A stretch of DNA of 64,000 nt from Martinezella lusitana (GTDB taxonomy: Bacteria; Pseudomonadota; Alphaproteobacteria; Rhizobiales; Rhizobiaceae): positions 434,001-498,000 of the forward strand of contig NZ_JAFEVL010000020.1 in NCBI RefSeq assembly GCF_016901135.1, written 5' to 3'. Numbering within the stretch: the first letter of the stretch is position 1; each line of letters starts with the position of its first letter. Position numbers and translations under genes: made by a program. The notes below the pieces were generated by a model. The model saw nothing but the letters and a program-made list of their open reading frames with translations. It had not been told where the DNA came from and did no database searches. Below are positions 18,280 through 29,917 of this stretch, one piece after another.

Positions 18280-19691
18280 GTCGCTTTCGCGTCCTCTTCA
18301 AGTCCACCGCAGTCCGCCTATCCGCCCTCTACATCCTTCTTTTTGCGCTCTGTGCCGCCACGCTCGTTTTCTACGTGACGGCCATGTCCGAGCGGTTGCT
18401 TACCGGACAGATCCGCGATGCCGTTCAGCAGGAAGTCAATCAGGTCAAGCGTGCCTACGATATTGGCGGCCTGAACCTGCTCTTGCGCACGATGGAGCGT
18501 AGGGCCCGCCAGCCGGGCGCCAATCTTTATGTCATTGCCGGCCCCTCCGGCGATATCCTCGCCGGCAACGTCGCCTCGGTGCAGCCTGGCGTGCTCGGCC
18601 AGTCCGGCTGGACGGAGCTGCCTTTCGTCTACGAGCGCTATACTGACGCATCCAACGATCCGGAGCGCCGGCACCTGGCGATCGCCAATATCTTCATTCT
18701 CGACAACGGCCTGCGCATCCTGATCGGCCGCGACCTCGGCGAACCGGAGCGCTTCCGCTTGCTGGTGAGGCAGGCGCTGATGCTAGCGCTGGCGATCATG
18801 GGCCTCGGCGCGCTGGTCATCTGGTTCGGTATCGGCCGCAACGCCTTGAAACGCATCGACCGGATGACGGATGCCAGCCGCAAGATCATGGCTGGCGACC
18901 TTTCGCAGCGCCTGCCCGTTGGGGGCTCCGGCGACGAGTTCGACCGCATGTCGGCATCGCTGAACGCCATGTTGGGACGCATCGAGAAATTGAACGAAGG
19001 CTTGCGGCAGGTCTCCGACAACATCGCGCACGACCTGAAGACGCCGCTGACGCGGTTGCGGAACAAGGCCGCGGAGGCGGTCGACAATGGCGATAGCGAG
19101 GGCCGTCGCGTCGCGCTCGAGGGCATCATCGGCGAATCGGACCAGCTGATCCGCACCTTCAACGCGCTGCTGATGATTTCCCGCGTCGAGGCGGGGTCAG
19201 TGGCCGCCGAAATGACCGCCGTCGATCTCTCATCCATTGTTGCCGATACGGCCGAACTTTATGAGCCGGCCGCCGAAGAGGTTGGCCTGGCGCTGACGGC
19301 CGATATCGAACCGGATGTGGAGGTGCAGGGCAATCGCGAACTGATCGGTCAAGCGCTGTTCAACCTTATCGACAACGCCCTCAAATATGCGGCCGGTTGC
19401 CGTGGCGAGCCGGCGGTGACGTTCAAGCTGTCGCGCACGCATGATGCTGTCATGCTTGCTGTTGCGGACCACGGTCCCGGCATTCCCGCCCATCAGCGCA
19501 CTGATGTGGTCAAGCGCTTCTTCCGCCTGGACGAAAGCCGTTCCAAGCCGGGAACCGGCCTTGGCCTGGCGCTGGTGGAAGCCGTTATGGAGCTGCATGG
19601 AGGCAGGCTTGAGCTTTCGGATACCGATCCCGAGCATTCCGATGCCAAGGGACTAACGGTAACCATGATCTTCCCCACGCAGAAACAATAG
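18276..19691 (+). CDS. HisKA sensor histidine kinase, partner of the upstream regulator
   Basis: 471 residues. Membrane segment 1 lies at about 14-36 (ALYILLFALCAATLVFYV), a periplasmic region of about 125 residues follows, then membrane segment 2 at about 163-185. After a HAMP linker comes the H box with H252 in NIAHDLKTPLTRLR, then the N box (FNLIDNALKYA), ADHGPGIP and GTGLGLALV. All catalytic boxes are intact. This is the CusS/CzcS-like overall architecture (TM-periplasm-TM-HAMP-HisKA-HATPase). The ligand cannot be told from the sequence. Confidence 0.88.
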   Translation: MSRFRVLFKSTAVRLSALYILLFALCAATLVFYVTAMSERLLTGQIRDAVQQEVNQVKRAYDIGGLNLLLRTMERRARQPGANLYVIAGPSGDILAGNVASVQPGVLGQSGWTELPFVYERYTDASNDPERRHLAIANIFILDNGLRILIGRDLGEPERFRLLVRQALMLALAIMGLGALVIWFGIGRNALKRIDRMTDASRKIMAGDLSQRLPVGGSGDEFDRMSASLNAMLGRIEKLNEGLRQVSDNIAHDLKTPLTRLRNKAAEAVDNGDSEGRRVALEGIIGESDQLIRTFNALLMISRVEAGSVAAEMTAVDLSSIVADTAELYEPAAEEVGLALTADIEPDVEVQGNRELIGQALFNLIDNALKYAAGCRGEPAVTFKLSRTHDAVMLAVADHGPGIPAHQRTDVVKRFFRLDESRSKPGTGLGLALVEAVMELHGGRLELSDTDPEHSDAKGLTVTMIFPTQKQ

Positions 19692-19731
19692 ACTAATCCT
19701 GCCTTATCCGATTGCTCTTGGGGAGAGCTGC

Positions 19732-22692
19732 ATGACGACGACGCAAGGCGATTTGCTGCGGGATGTCCCGTCTGGACGGTTGCGGCCGCTGAACCAGACG
19801 GAAATGAAGTCCACACTCGCCGACCTCAAGCAGATCGCCGGGGTGGAGCCAGCAATCGCCGCTCTGCTAGGCGGCGAGAGTTCCCTGCGAGATTTTGTCG
19901 TCGCCGCGCTGGCACTGTCGCCCCATCTGCGCGAAATGGCCAATCTCGAACCGTCGCTGCTCGTCGCCGCCATCGAGAAGCCGCTGTCGCCGCAGATCAA
20001 GGGCCTGGTCGAACAGGCTCGTCGCGCCTGGTTGCCGTCGGAAGACGGTGGGGCGTCGCCTTCGGAATCCGAGGTCATGAGCCGTCTGCGTGTGGCCAAA
20101 CGCCGAGCCGCCTTCCTGATCGCGCTTGCCGACCTTGCGCGCATCTATGACGGAAGGGTGACCACCCGCTGGCTGAGCGCGCTTGCGGACGCTTCCATCT
20201 CCGCGGCAATCGACCATCTGCTGTTGTCTTCGCACGAAGCCGGCAAGATCTCGGTTGCCGATCCCGCTGCTCCAAGCCGGAAATCCGGCCTGATCGTGCT
20301 CGGCATGGGCAAGCTCGGCGCCGAGGAGCTGAATTACTCGTCCGATATCGACATCGTCGTTTTCTTTGACGAAACGGCTGATATCGTTCCCAATCCGGAA
20401 GACGCCATCGATATCTTTCCGCGGCTGATGCGCCGGCTGGTGCGCATTTTGCAGGAGCGCACGGCCGACGGCTACGTATTCCGCACCGACCTGCGCCTGC
20501 GTCCCGACCCCGGTTCGACGCCGCTTGCGATCCCTGTCGATGCGGCGATGATCTACTATGAGGGCAGGGGGCAGAACTGGGAGCGCGCCGCTTTCATCAA
20601 GGCCCGGCCCGTCGGCGGCGACATCGCCGCGGGGCAAGCCTTCATCCGCGATCTCGTGCCCTTCGTCTTTCGCAAATATCTGGATTACGCCGCCATATCG
20701 GACATCCATTCCATCAAGCGGCAGATCCATGTGCACAAGGGGCACGGGGCCATCGCGGTCAAGGGCCACAATGTCAAGCTTGGCCGCGGCGGCATTCGCG
20801 AGATCGAGTTCTTCGTACAGACGCAGCAGCTGATCGCCGGTGGCCGCATGCCGGCGCTGCGTTGCCGGGCGACGGAGGAAACGCTGGCGGAGCTGACCGA
20901 GGCGAAATGGATCGACGCGGAAACGCGCGACGAGCTGGCGACCGCCTATTGGTTCCTGCGCGATGTCGAGCACCGCGTGCAGATGGTGCGTGACGAGCAG
21001 ACGCATCTGCTTCCGGAGACGGATGTCGAGCTGAAACGCATCGCCTTCATGATGGGGTTTGCCGACGTATCGGCCTTTTCCGAAGCTCTGGTGACGACCT
21101 TGAAAACCGTCGAGCGGCGCTATGCGCGCCTGTTCGAGCAGGAAACAAGGCTGTCGAGCGAAACAGGCAATCTGGTGTTTACCGGCCAGGGCGATGACCC
21201 CGATACGCTGGAGACGCTGCGCCGGCTCGGCTTCGAGAGGCCTTCAGATATTTCCAACGTTATCCGCACCTGGCACTATGGGCGATATCGCGCCACGCAA
21301 TCGGTCGAGGCGCGCGAGCGGCTGACCGAGCTGACGCCCGAGCTGCTCAGGGTCTTCGGCGAAAGCAAGCGGGCTGACAAGGCGCTGCTGCGCTTCGACA
21401 GCTTCATCTCCGGATTGCCGGCGGGAATTCAGCTCTTCTCGCTGCTCAGCACCAATCCGGCATTGCTCTCGCTCATCGTCAACATCATGTCGTCTGCACC
21501 GCGCCTTGCCGAGATCATCGCCGCCAAGCCGCATGTCTTCGACGGCATGCTAGATCCGGGCCTCATGGCCGAACTGCCGACGCGTGACTATCTGGCGGAG
21601 CGCATCAGGAGCTTTCTTGCGCCGGCAAGGCATTATGAAGAGGTATTGGACCGGTTGCGCATCTTTGCGTCCGAACAGCGCTTCCTGATCGGCATTCGCC
21701 TGCTGACGGGCGCGATCGGCGGTTTCATGGCCGCCCGCGCCTTCACCCATCTCGCCGATCTGATCATCGAGGCGGCGCTGGATGCGGTGATGAAGGAAAT
21801 CCGCGCGGCCCACGGCGAATATCCGGGCGGCCGCGTCGCCGTCGTCGGCATGGGCAAGCTCGGCAGTTTTGAGCTCACGGCGGGTTCCGACATCGATATC
21901 ATCCTGCTCTACGACTATGACGACACCGCAGGCGAATCCTCAGGTCTGAAGCCGCTGGATGCGACCCGCTATTTCACCCGCATCACCCAGCGCCTGATCG
22001 CGGCCCTTTCGGCCCCGACGGCCGAAGGCGTGCTCTACGAGGTTGACATGCGCCTGCGCCCCTCGGGCAACAAGGGCCCGGTCGCCACGCGCATCAACTC
22101 CTTCGAGAAATACCAGCGCGAGGAAGCCTGGACCTGGGAGCACATGGCCCTTTCGCGGGCCCGCCTGATCTGCGGCGACGAGGAGCTGGCGCTGAATGCC
22201 GAACGCATCATCGGCGAGGTTCTTTCCGCAAGGAGAGATATCGCCAAGATCGCCAAGGATGTCCTGGAGATGCGCGGCCTGATCGAACAGGAGAAGCCGC
22301 CGAAAAGCATCTGGGATCTGAAGCTGATCCCCGGCGGGCTGATCGACATCGAATTCATCGCGCAATATTTGCGCCTCATCGCGCCGGCTCGCGGCGTCGG
22401 CATAGACGCGAACGGCCTCAGTACGGCCGAAGCATTGAAATTGCTCGGCGGCAGTCTGATGGACCGCAACGATCTCGATGTCTGCCTGGAGGCCCTGCAT
22501 CTCTATACCGCGCTGTCGCAGCTGATCCGGCTTTGCATCGACGGTTTGTTCGATCCAGGAAATGCGCCTTCCGGGCTGATCGAGCTGGTCTGCCGTGCCG
22601 GCGACTGTCCCGATATTCGCACGCTGGAAGCGGAGCTGAAGCGGCTCTCGAAGGCGGTACGGAAAATATTCCAGACAACGGTGGGAAGCTGA
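19732..22692 (+). CDS. glnE: GlnE, glutamine synthetase adenylyltransferase/deadenylyltransferase
   Basis: 986 residues with two nucleotidyltransferase domains, each with a G-M-G-K-L-G...SDIDI signature: VLGMGKLGAEELNYSSDIDI around residue 185-205 and VGMGKLGSFELTAGSDIDI around 704-722, separated by helical regions. In E. coli the N-terminal domain removes AMP from glutamine synthetase and the C-terminal domain adds it, under PII control. Full family length with both active sites intact. It follows the kinase gene by 40 nt and ends directly against the convergent PAS kinase gene with no gap. Confidence 0.96.
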   Translation: MTTTQGDLLRDVPSGRLRPLNQTEMKSTLADLKQIAGVEPAIAALLGGESSLRDFVVAALALSPHLREMANLEPSLLVAAIEKPLSPQIKGLVEQARRAWLPSEDGGASPSESEVMSRLRVAKRRAAFLIALADLARIYDGRVTTRWLSALADASISAAIDHLLLSSHEAGKISVADPAAPSRKSGLIVLGMGKLGAEELNYSSDIDIVVFFDETADIVPNPEDAIDIFPRLMRRLVRILQERTADGYVFRTDLRLRPDPGSTPLAIPVDAAMIYYEGRGQNWERAAFIKARPVGGDIAAGQAFIRDLVPFVFRKYLDYAAISDIHSIKRQIHVHKGHGAIAVKGHNVKLGRGGIREIEFFVQTQQLIAGGRMPALRCRATEETLAELTEAKWIDAETRDELATAYWFLRDVEHRVQMVRDEQTHLLPETDVELKRIAFMMGFADVSAFSEALVTTLKTVERRYARLFEQETRLSSETGNLVFTGQGDDPDTLETLRRLGFERPSDISNVIRTWHYGRYRATQSVEARERLTELTPELLRVFGESKRADKALLRFDSFISGLPAGIQLFSLLSTNPALLSLIVNIMSSAPRLAEIIAAKPHVFDGMLDPGLMAELPTRDYLAERIRSFLAPARHYEEVLDRLRIFASEQRFLIGIRLLTGAIGGFMAARAFTHLADLIIEAALDAVMKEIRAAHGEYPGGRVAVVGMGKLGSFELTAGSDIDIILLYDYDDTAGESSGLKPLDATRYFTRITQRLIAALSAPTAEGVLYEVDMRLRPSGNKGPVATRINSFEKYQREEAWTWEHMALSRARLICGDEELALNAERIIGEVLSARRDIAKIAKDVLEMRGLIEQEKPPKSIWDLKLIPGGLIDIEFIAQYLRLIAPARGVGIDANGLSTAEALKLLGGSLMDRNDLDVCLEALHLYTALSQLIRLCIDGLFDPGNAPSGLIELVCRAGDCPDIRTLEAELKRLSKAVRKIFQTTVGS

Positions 22693-24894
<2,202 letters not shown>

Positions 24895-25237
24895 CGTCTC
24901 CACCCGGACACCCGTCCGATCAGTAACGCCGCTATGCCAGGATTTCAGACCGTCGAAATTAACACGCAGCCGTCCATCGGCCGCGGTTGCCCGCCGCACG
25001 TCCACCATCGCTCTAGCCTTGTCCCTCGTGTGATTCGCTGCGCCGCTCGCCCGAATCTGCCTTAATGAATCACTCGTGATTCGCCTTGTCCAGAGGGTGA
25101 GGTAAAACTTTCTTAACCATCTGCGATTTCAGCATCTTTTGCACACGCACCGGTAAGTTGCGCGCATTCGGGACTCGTTGAAGCTGAAAAAGATGCCGCA
25201 AATCAGCCGTTTCTATCGATGGCCGGCAAGACCGGGA
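24895..25237. other. Intergenic region upstream of the PAS kinase
   Basis: 343 bases between the pepN stop and the PAS kinase start. They hold a perfect 16-bp inverted repeat, GAATCAC-TC-GTGATTC (25067-25082), about 170 bp upstream of the kinase start codon and a possible regulator site. No gene is seen. Confidence 0.5.
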
Positions 25238-27886
25238 TCATTCCTTCAGGATGCGCTCCACGATATCCCGCACGTCGCTCGAAAGGCCGCCGGCCCGTTC
25301 GATCCGCACCAGAGCCGAGCGGGCATGGTCGGCGCGCACCGGTTCCAGCAGGCGCCAGGAGCGCATGGAAGTCAAAATACGGGCGGCAAGCTGCGGGTTG
25401 CGTTGATCGATGTCGAGGATCTCGTCGGCTAGGAAGCCGTAGCCGGCACCGTCGGCCCGGCCGAAGCCGGTCGGGTTGGCGAAAACGAAGGTGCCGAGCA
25501 CGGCGCGCATCCGATTCGGATTGGTGCGCTTGAACAGCGGCGTTTCCATGAGCCGCTGGATGCGCTCCAGCGCGCCTGTGCCTGGAATCCCGGCCTGGAT
25601 GGCGAACCATTTGTCGATGACGAGAGCATTTTCGGAGAATCGCTCGCGGAAGTGCTCAAGGGCCGCCACGGTTTCCGCCGTATCGGGAAAGCGATGCGCG
25701 AGAATAGTCAGTGCGGCGCTGAGATCGGTCATGTTGTTTGCCGCATCATAGGCGGCCTTTGCACGGGCCGGCGTGTCGTCCAGTTGCGCCAGATAGGTCA
25801 GGGCAGCATTGCGCAGCGCTCGGTGGCCAGCGCTTGCCGCATCCGGGCTGAAGGGGCTAGGCGTCTGCATGTTGTCATAGAGCGCGGCAAAGACATCCTT
25901 GCCGGTTTCGGCGATCCGCTTGAGGATCGCCTGACGAGCGGTACGGATAGCGTCGGGATCATTGTTGCCGCCAAGTTCTCGGGCAATGTCGGCTTCGCTC
26001 GGCAGGGCAAGCGCCTGTGCCCGGAAGGCCGGCTCCAGGCTGTCATCGCCCGCTGCCGCCAGCAACGCGTCGACGAAGGCGGAATCGCAGGTGACGGCAA
26101 TGCCTTGGCGTGCATCGCGAGCCGCCTGCAGGAGGTTAGGCAACCCAAGGTCGATCAGCGCCTGCCAGCGGGCGAAGTGATCGGTTTCGTAACGGGCGAT
26201 CAGCGCCAGATCCCGGGGGCTTTGGTTGAACTGCAGGTTGATCGGCGTCGAGAAGCTGCGGTTCAGCGACAGGACGGGCCGCGAGGGGACGCCGTGAAAG
26301 ACCACCGTCTGCGCCTTTTCCGTGAGGTGCAGGACATCGTCGGTCAGTTCCGCCCCGGCCACGGACGTCGGGGCGATCGCAGCGCCGTTTTCGGCAATTA
26401 GCGCCAGACGCAGCGGAATATGTAGGGGCTTTTTGGCTGTCTGGCCCGGTGTGGCTGGCTGCATTTGTTCGAGCGACAGCGTGAAGGTTTTGCCACCGGC
26501 ATCATAGTCGCCCGAGGCGGTCACGAGAGGTGTGCCGGCCTGGTGATACCAGAGCGAAAACTGTGTGAGATCGCGGGCGCTGACATCCTCGAAACATCTA
26601 ACGAAATCCTCGATCGTCACAGCCTGTCCGTCGTGCCGATCGAAGTAGAGGTCCATGCCCTTCTTGAACAGCTCGCGGCCGAGCAGGGTCGCGATCATGC
26701 GCGTGACTTCGCTGCCCTTCTCGTAGACCGTCGTCGTGTAGAAGTTGTTGATTTCGCGGTATGTCGTCGGACGCACCGGATGGGCGAGGGGGCCGCTGTC
26801 CTCCGGAAACTGCTCCGATTTCAGATGACGGACCTCGGCGATGCGCTTGACCGGCCGCGAGCGCTGATCGGCGGAAAATTCGTGATCGCGATAGACGGTC
26901 AGGCCTTCCTTGAGGCAGAGCTGGAACCAGTCGCGGCAGGTGATGCGGTTGCCTGTCCAGTTGTGAAAATATTCATGCGCGATGATCGCTTCGATATTGG
27001 CGTAGTCGGCGTCGGTAGCGGTTTCCGGATCGGCCAGCACGTATTTGTCGTTGAAGACGTTGAGGCCCTTGTTTTCCATCGCCCCCATGTTGAAGTCCGA
27101 AACGGCGACGATCATGAAGATGTCGAGATCATATTCGCGACCGAACCGCTCCTCATCCCATGTCATGGAGCGCTTCAGCGCATCCATCGCGTAAGCCGCA
27201 CGCGGCTCCTTGCCATGCTCGACATAGATCTTCAGCGCCACCTCGCGGCCGGACATGGTCGTGAACGTATCCTCAACGACGCCAAGATCGCCCGCCACGA
27301 GCGCGAACAGATAGCTCGGCTTCGGATGCGGATCGAACCAAGCAGCAAAATGCTTGCCCTCGCCATAACCAGCGCCGCCGAGGAAATTACCGTTCGACAG
27401 CAGCAGCGGGTTCGCTGCCTTATCGGCAATGATGTTGACCGTATAGGGGGCGAGAACATCCGGCCGGTCGGGGAAATAGGTGATGCGGCGGAAGCCCTCG
27501 GCCTCGCACTGGGTGCAATAGATGCCGCCGGTGCGATAAAGACCCATCAGCTGTGTATTGGCTTCCGGGTTGATCACGGTCGTGATGGTCAACTCGAAGG
27601 GCGCGCTTTCCGGCAGATCGCGAATGGTTAGGCTTTCGGGCGTTGCCGCGTATTGTTCGGCCGAAATTTCGGCCTGATCGAGCAGCAGCCCGGAAAGAAC
27701 CAGCTCATCTCCGTCGAGCACGAGCGAGGCTTTCGGATCGGTGCCGTCCCGGCGGTGAAAGATCAGCCGCGCTTCGACCTTGGTCTCGGTCGGATGCAGA
27801 TCGAAAGTGAGATCCACGCGTTCCAGAACGAAGTCGGTGGGACGATATTCTGCCAGATAGACAATCTGGCCGGTGTCTGTTCGCAT
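25238..27886 (-). CDS. pepN: PepN, aminopeptidase N
   Basis: 882 residues, an M1 zinc metallopeptidase. The exopeptidase motif GAMEN is at 268-272 and the zinc motif HEYFH at 304-308, with the third ligand glutamate further on in the NIxxHExFHxW region (KEGLTVYRDHEF). Domains in order are an N-terminal beta saddle, the thermolysin-like catalytic domain (about 190-440), a beta sandwich and a C-terminal helical domain. It removes N-terminal residues from peptides in the cytoplasm. Length and motifs match E. coli PepN. No signal peptide. It is monocistronic. Confidence 0.96.
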   Translation of the reverse strand: MRTDTGQIVYLAEYRPTDFVLERVDLTFDLHPTETKVEARLIFHRRDGTDPKASLVLDGDELVLSGLLLDQAEISAEQYAATPESLTIRDLPESAPFELTITTVINPEANTQLMGLYRTGGIYCTQCEAEGFRRITYFPDRPDVLAPYTVNIIADKAANPLLLSNGNFLGGAGYGEGKHFAAWFDPHPKPSYLFALVAGDLGVVEDTFTTMSGREVALKIYVEHGKEPRAAYAMDALKRSMTWDEERFGREYDLDIFMIVAVSDFNMGAMENKGLNVFNDKYVLADPETATDADYANIEAIIAHEYFHNWTGNRITCRDWFQLCLKEGLTVYRDHEFSADQRSRPVKRIAEVRHLKSEQFPEDSGPLAHPVRPTTYREINNFYTTTVYEKGSEVTRMIATLLGRELFKKGMDLYFDRHDGQAVTIEDFVRCFEDVSARDLTQFSLWYHQAGTPLVTASGDYDAGGKTFTLSLEQMQPATPGQTAKKPLHIPLRLALIAENGAAIAPTSVAGAELTDDVLHLTEKAQTVVFHGVPSRPVLSLNRSFSTPINLQFNQSPRDLALIARYETDHFARWQALIDLGLPNLLQAARDARQGIAVTCDSAFVDALLAAAGDDSLEPAFRAQALALPSEADIARELGGNNDPDAIRTARQAILKRIAETGKDVFAALYDNMQTPSPFSPDAASAGHRALRNAALTYLAQLDDTPARAKAAYDAANNMTDLSAALTILAHRFPDTAETVAALEHFRERFSENALVIDKWFAIQAGIPGTGALERIQRLMETPLFKRTNPNRMRAVLGTFVFANPTGFGRADGAGYGFLADEILDIDQRNPQLAARILTSMRSWRLLEPVRADHARSALVRIERAGGLSSDVRDIVERILKE

Positions 27887-28380
27887 GGTCCATCCTGATC
27901 AGGCTTATGCAATGTCGGGGCCAGTCCGAAGCCTTACCTCGGACTGAAAGTGCCGCATCATTACATCGAAATCTGAACCAAAGTTAAAGTCATATCATTG
28001 CATCGTGATGTTTTGTTATGGCACAGCAAGTATTCGATCGACGGGCGGCTTCCGTTTCAGGTTGAATGCCACTCCTGGATGTGTATCCGGCCGCTGCGTG
28101 ATCATTCTCCGGCTGTTTTTGCCTGCCGTTGCAGCGATTGCCGTCACATCGTTCAGGCGGGTCATCATTGCCTTGCTGTCATCGAAAACAGCGTGTGCAG
28201 ACGGAGAAAGAGTTACTTAAAGTAAATTATTTGTTTAATCTCTTGCAGTATGAGTGCATCTGCACAACTATAGCATGCTATAGGATTTCGGAATTATGAT
28301 CGATTCCGGTGAACTCGTTCACAAAAATAAAACATCCTCCTTTTATCGACAGTTGAGAAGGGCACCCCAAGGAGGCCCGA
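27887..28380. promoter_or_regulatory. Intergenic region with two palindromes upstream of an unknown gene
   Basis: 494 bases between the divergent pepN and the gene at 28381. The right half is AT-rich. TTACTT-A-AAGTAA lies at 28213-28225 and the perfect 16-mer CTATAGCATGCTATAG at 28268-28283, about 100 bp before the start codon. GTCCGA...TCGGAC forms a small hairpin near 27926. Frames inside (27998-28225) have no ribosome site and poor composition, so I call no gene. The palindromes are good candidates for regulator binding. Confidence 0.6.
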
Positions 28381-29256
28381 TTGAGCTTTTCCATTGAGCA
28401 ACTTGCTCGCCATCCCAAATTCGTATCATCGTTGGGCTTCCTCGCGGAATCGTTGCGGAACCGCTACGATAACGGCCCGCGGATTGCGCGCATGCTTGCC
28501 TCGCATCAGCGCTGGCTTTTGACCCAGACGGCCTATGCGCTTCATTTCCAATACGATCCGGCGGTACCTGGCTCCGGTCTGACCGTCGTCAGCCTTCGCG
28601 ATCTTATCACGCATCATCGCGTCGCCAGCCGCAACACGGTGCTGAGCTTCATCGAGGAGCTGCTCACCTATCGCTTCCTTGTGCCGGCCCCCGGCCATGT
28701 TCGACGTCCGCGACGCTATGTGCCGACCGAGATCAGTCACACGGCGATGTTCGGTTGGTATCTGTCCAATCTGGCGGCGCTCGATCTGCTCGACGATGGC
28801 GGGCGTGCGGCCGCACTTGCCACCTCTCCGGCGCTGATGGATATAGCACAACCGCGCATGGCGCGTCACTGCCTGGAGACGGAAGTCTGGCGCGAGCCGC
28901 CGGAAGGCGTTGGCTTGTTTTTATGGACGGAGGCCGGTGGTCTTGTCGTCGACCATATCATGGCGAAAATAGATCTGAGCGCGGAGATGGACAGCCACAT
29001 CGATATCGGGCGCGTCGATGCGCGCGCACTGGCAGCTCACTTCATGATATCCCGGACCCATCTGCAACGCCTTTTGCGCAAATCCGCCGATCGCGGCGAC
29101 ATAGGCTGGTATGATGAACCCAAGAAGACGCGCATGTGGATATCGCGCGATTTTCTGGATCAATATTGCGGATGGCAGGCTGTGAAGCTTGCGGCGGTAG
29201 ACGAGGCTTTCGCGTGGGCGCAGTCTGCCGCGGGGCGCCCTGATCCGAAACAATGA
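28381..29256 (+). CDS. Unrecognised protein with helix-turn-helix-like stretches
   Basis: 291 residues from a TTG start with a near-ideal AAGGAGG (28369-28375) 5 nt upstream. I do not recognise the family. Two segments look like helix-turn-helix or winged-helix units: about 70-105 (LRDLITHHRVASRNTVLSFIEELL, then YRFLVPAPG as a possible wing) and about 215-260 (DARALAAHFMISRTHLQRLLRK, then DIGWYDEPKKTRMWIS). The middle holds a hydrophobic region (AMFGWYLSNLAALDLLDDGG). No signal peptide or membrane span. It may be a transcription regulator acting on the palindromes in its own upstream region. Confidence 0.82.
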   Translation: MSFSIEQLARHPKFVSSLGFLAESLRNRYDNGPRIARMLASHQRWLLTQTAYALHFQYDPAVPGSGLTVVSLRDLITHHRVASRNTVLSFIEELLTYRFLVPAPGHVRRPRRYVPTEISHTAMFGWYLSNLAALDLLDDGGRAAALATSPALMDIAQPRMARHCLETEVWREPPEGVGLFLWTEAGGLVVDHIMAKIDLSAEMDSHIDIGRVDARALAAHFMISRTHLQRLLRKSADRGDIGWYDEPKKTRMWISRDFLDQYCGWQAVKLAAVDEAFAWAQSAAGRPDPKQ

Positions 29257-29363
29257 TGGCGACGAGACGCAGCCGGGCGTCGATGCCCGGCAGTTCTTCA
29301 CGAGATCTTCTTTTGGATAGTCGAAACAGGATGGGTCGGATCATCGATCCCGCCCATGAAACC

Positions 29364-29528
29364 TCATAGAGGAATGCTTGCCACTGCCGCCCGTGCGGGG
29401 CTTGAGTCTTTGCATTCGTCTCTGCCAAGGTTGCGAGCGCGCTCGAATTCCTCGGCAGCGCGCACGGCGGAGCCGATATGGCCGACCGAATCAAAAAGGG
29501 TGATGAGCGAACGCAAACCCGAAGACAT
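29364..29528 (-). CDS. Candidate small protein (54 aa), tandem member 2
   Basis: It begins MSSGLRSLITLFDSVGHIGS and continues AVRAAEEFERARNLGRDE; AGGA lies about 8 nt before the ATG. The N-terminal part looks like the short rhizobial proteins with an (M)xxxRxLIxxFDxxG...RAAExxxR pattern. Its first 24 residues share nine identical positions, without gaps, with the neighbouring candidate at 29586-29777. The C-terminal third loses resemblance to anything, so the gene may be decayed. Function unknown. Confidence 0.42.
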   Translation of the reverse strand: MSSGLRSLITLFDSVGHIGSAVRAAEEFERARNLGRDECKDSSPARAAVASIPL

Positions 29529-29585
29529 GATGCAATTCCTGAAAATCAAAGGCTAGGCTATGCCGCAACCCGCGGCCGTGCTTGT

Positions 29586-29777
29586 TCAGCAGGCGCGGAA
29601 ATCGGCGAAGATGGCGGTCGGACGGCTGACGCGAGCCGAGGTTCCGGTGCCCCGGGCAACCATCTGCTCATTGGCAGCGACGCCGAGGTTGCGATGTCCG
29701 TTTGTAGCGCGCACGGGCTCGAGAGCGCGACGAAGGGTATCAAACCCGCAGTGAATAGGACGAAAACGTGAACTCAT
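29586..29777 (-). CDS. Candidate small protein (63 aa), tandem member 1
   Basis: It begins MSSRFRPIHCGFDTLRRALE and continues PVRATNGHRNLGVAANEQM; AGGA/AAGG lies upstream of the ATG. Positions M1, S2, S3, R6, F12, D13, V22, R23 and A24 match the second candidate ungapped, which suggests a tandem duplication. The C-terminal part (VSRPTAIFADFRAC) is unrecognised. Both could be small stress-type proteins, but this is weakly supported. Confidence 0.4.
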   Translation of the reverse strand: MSSRFRPIHCGFDTLRRALEPVRATNGHRNLGVAANEQMVARGTGTSARVSRPTAIFADFRAC

Positions 29778-29917
29778 GGCCTTGGTTCCTTTTGAGGTTC
29801 CTCCCAAGACACAGCTATATATTGCAGTGCAACATCGATTTCGCAATGCACAGCGACGAAAGACTGCCATGCTAAAAACGCATAGCTAGTGTCATTTTTT
29901 ATTAACTGTGGCGAAAA

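Larger units (their letters stand above)
29257..29917. other. Gene-poor region with two candidate small genes on the - strand
   Basis: 661 bases with no long credible gene. The - strand carries two short frames with ribosome sites, listed separately (29364-29528 and 29586-29777). The right end (29800-29917) is AT-rich and, read on the - strand, would hold their promoter, with a TATATA run at 29816-29821. + strand frames here have random-looking composition. Confidence 0.45.

Noticed and set aside
27998..28225. Overlapping 71-75-codon frames between pepN and the unknown HTH-like gene
   Set aside because: No ribosome site and implausible composition; the region is better read as regulatory DNA.
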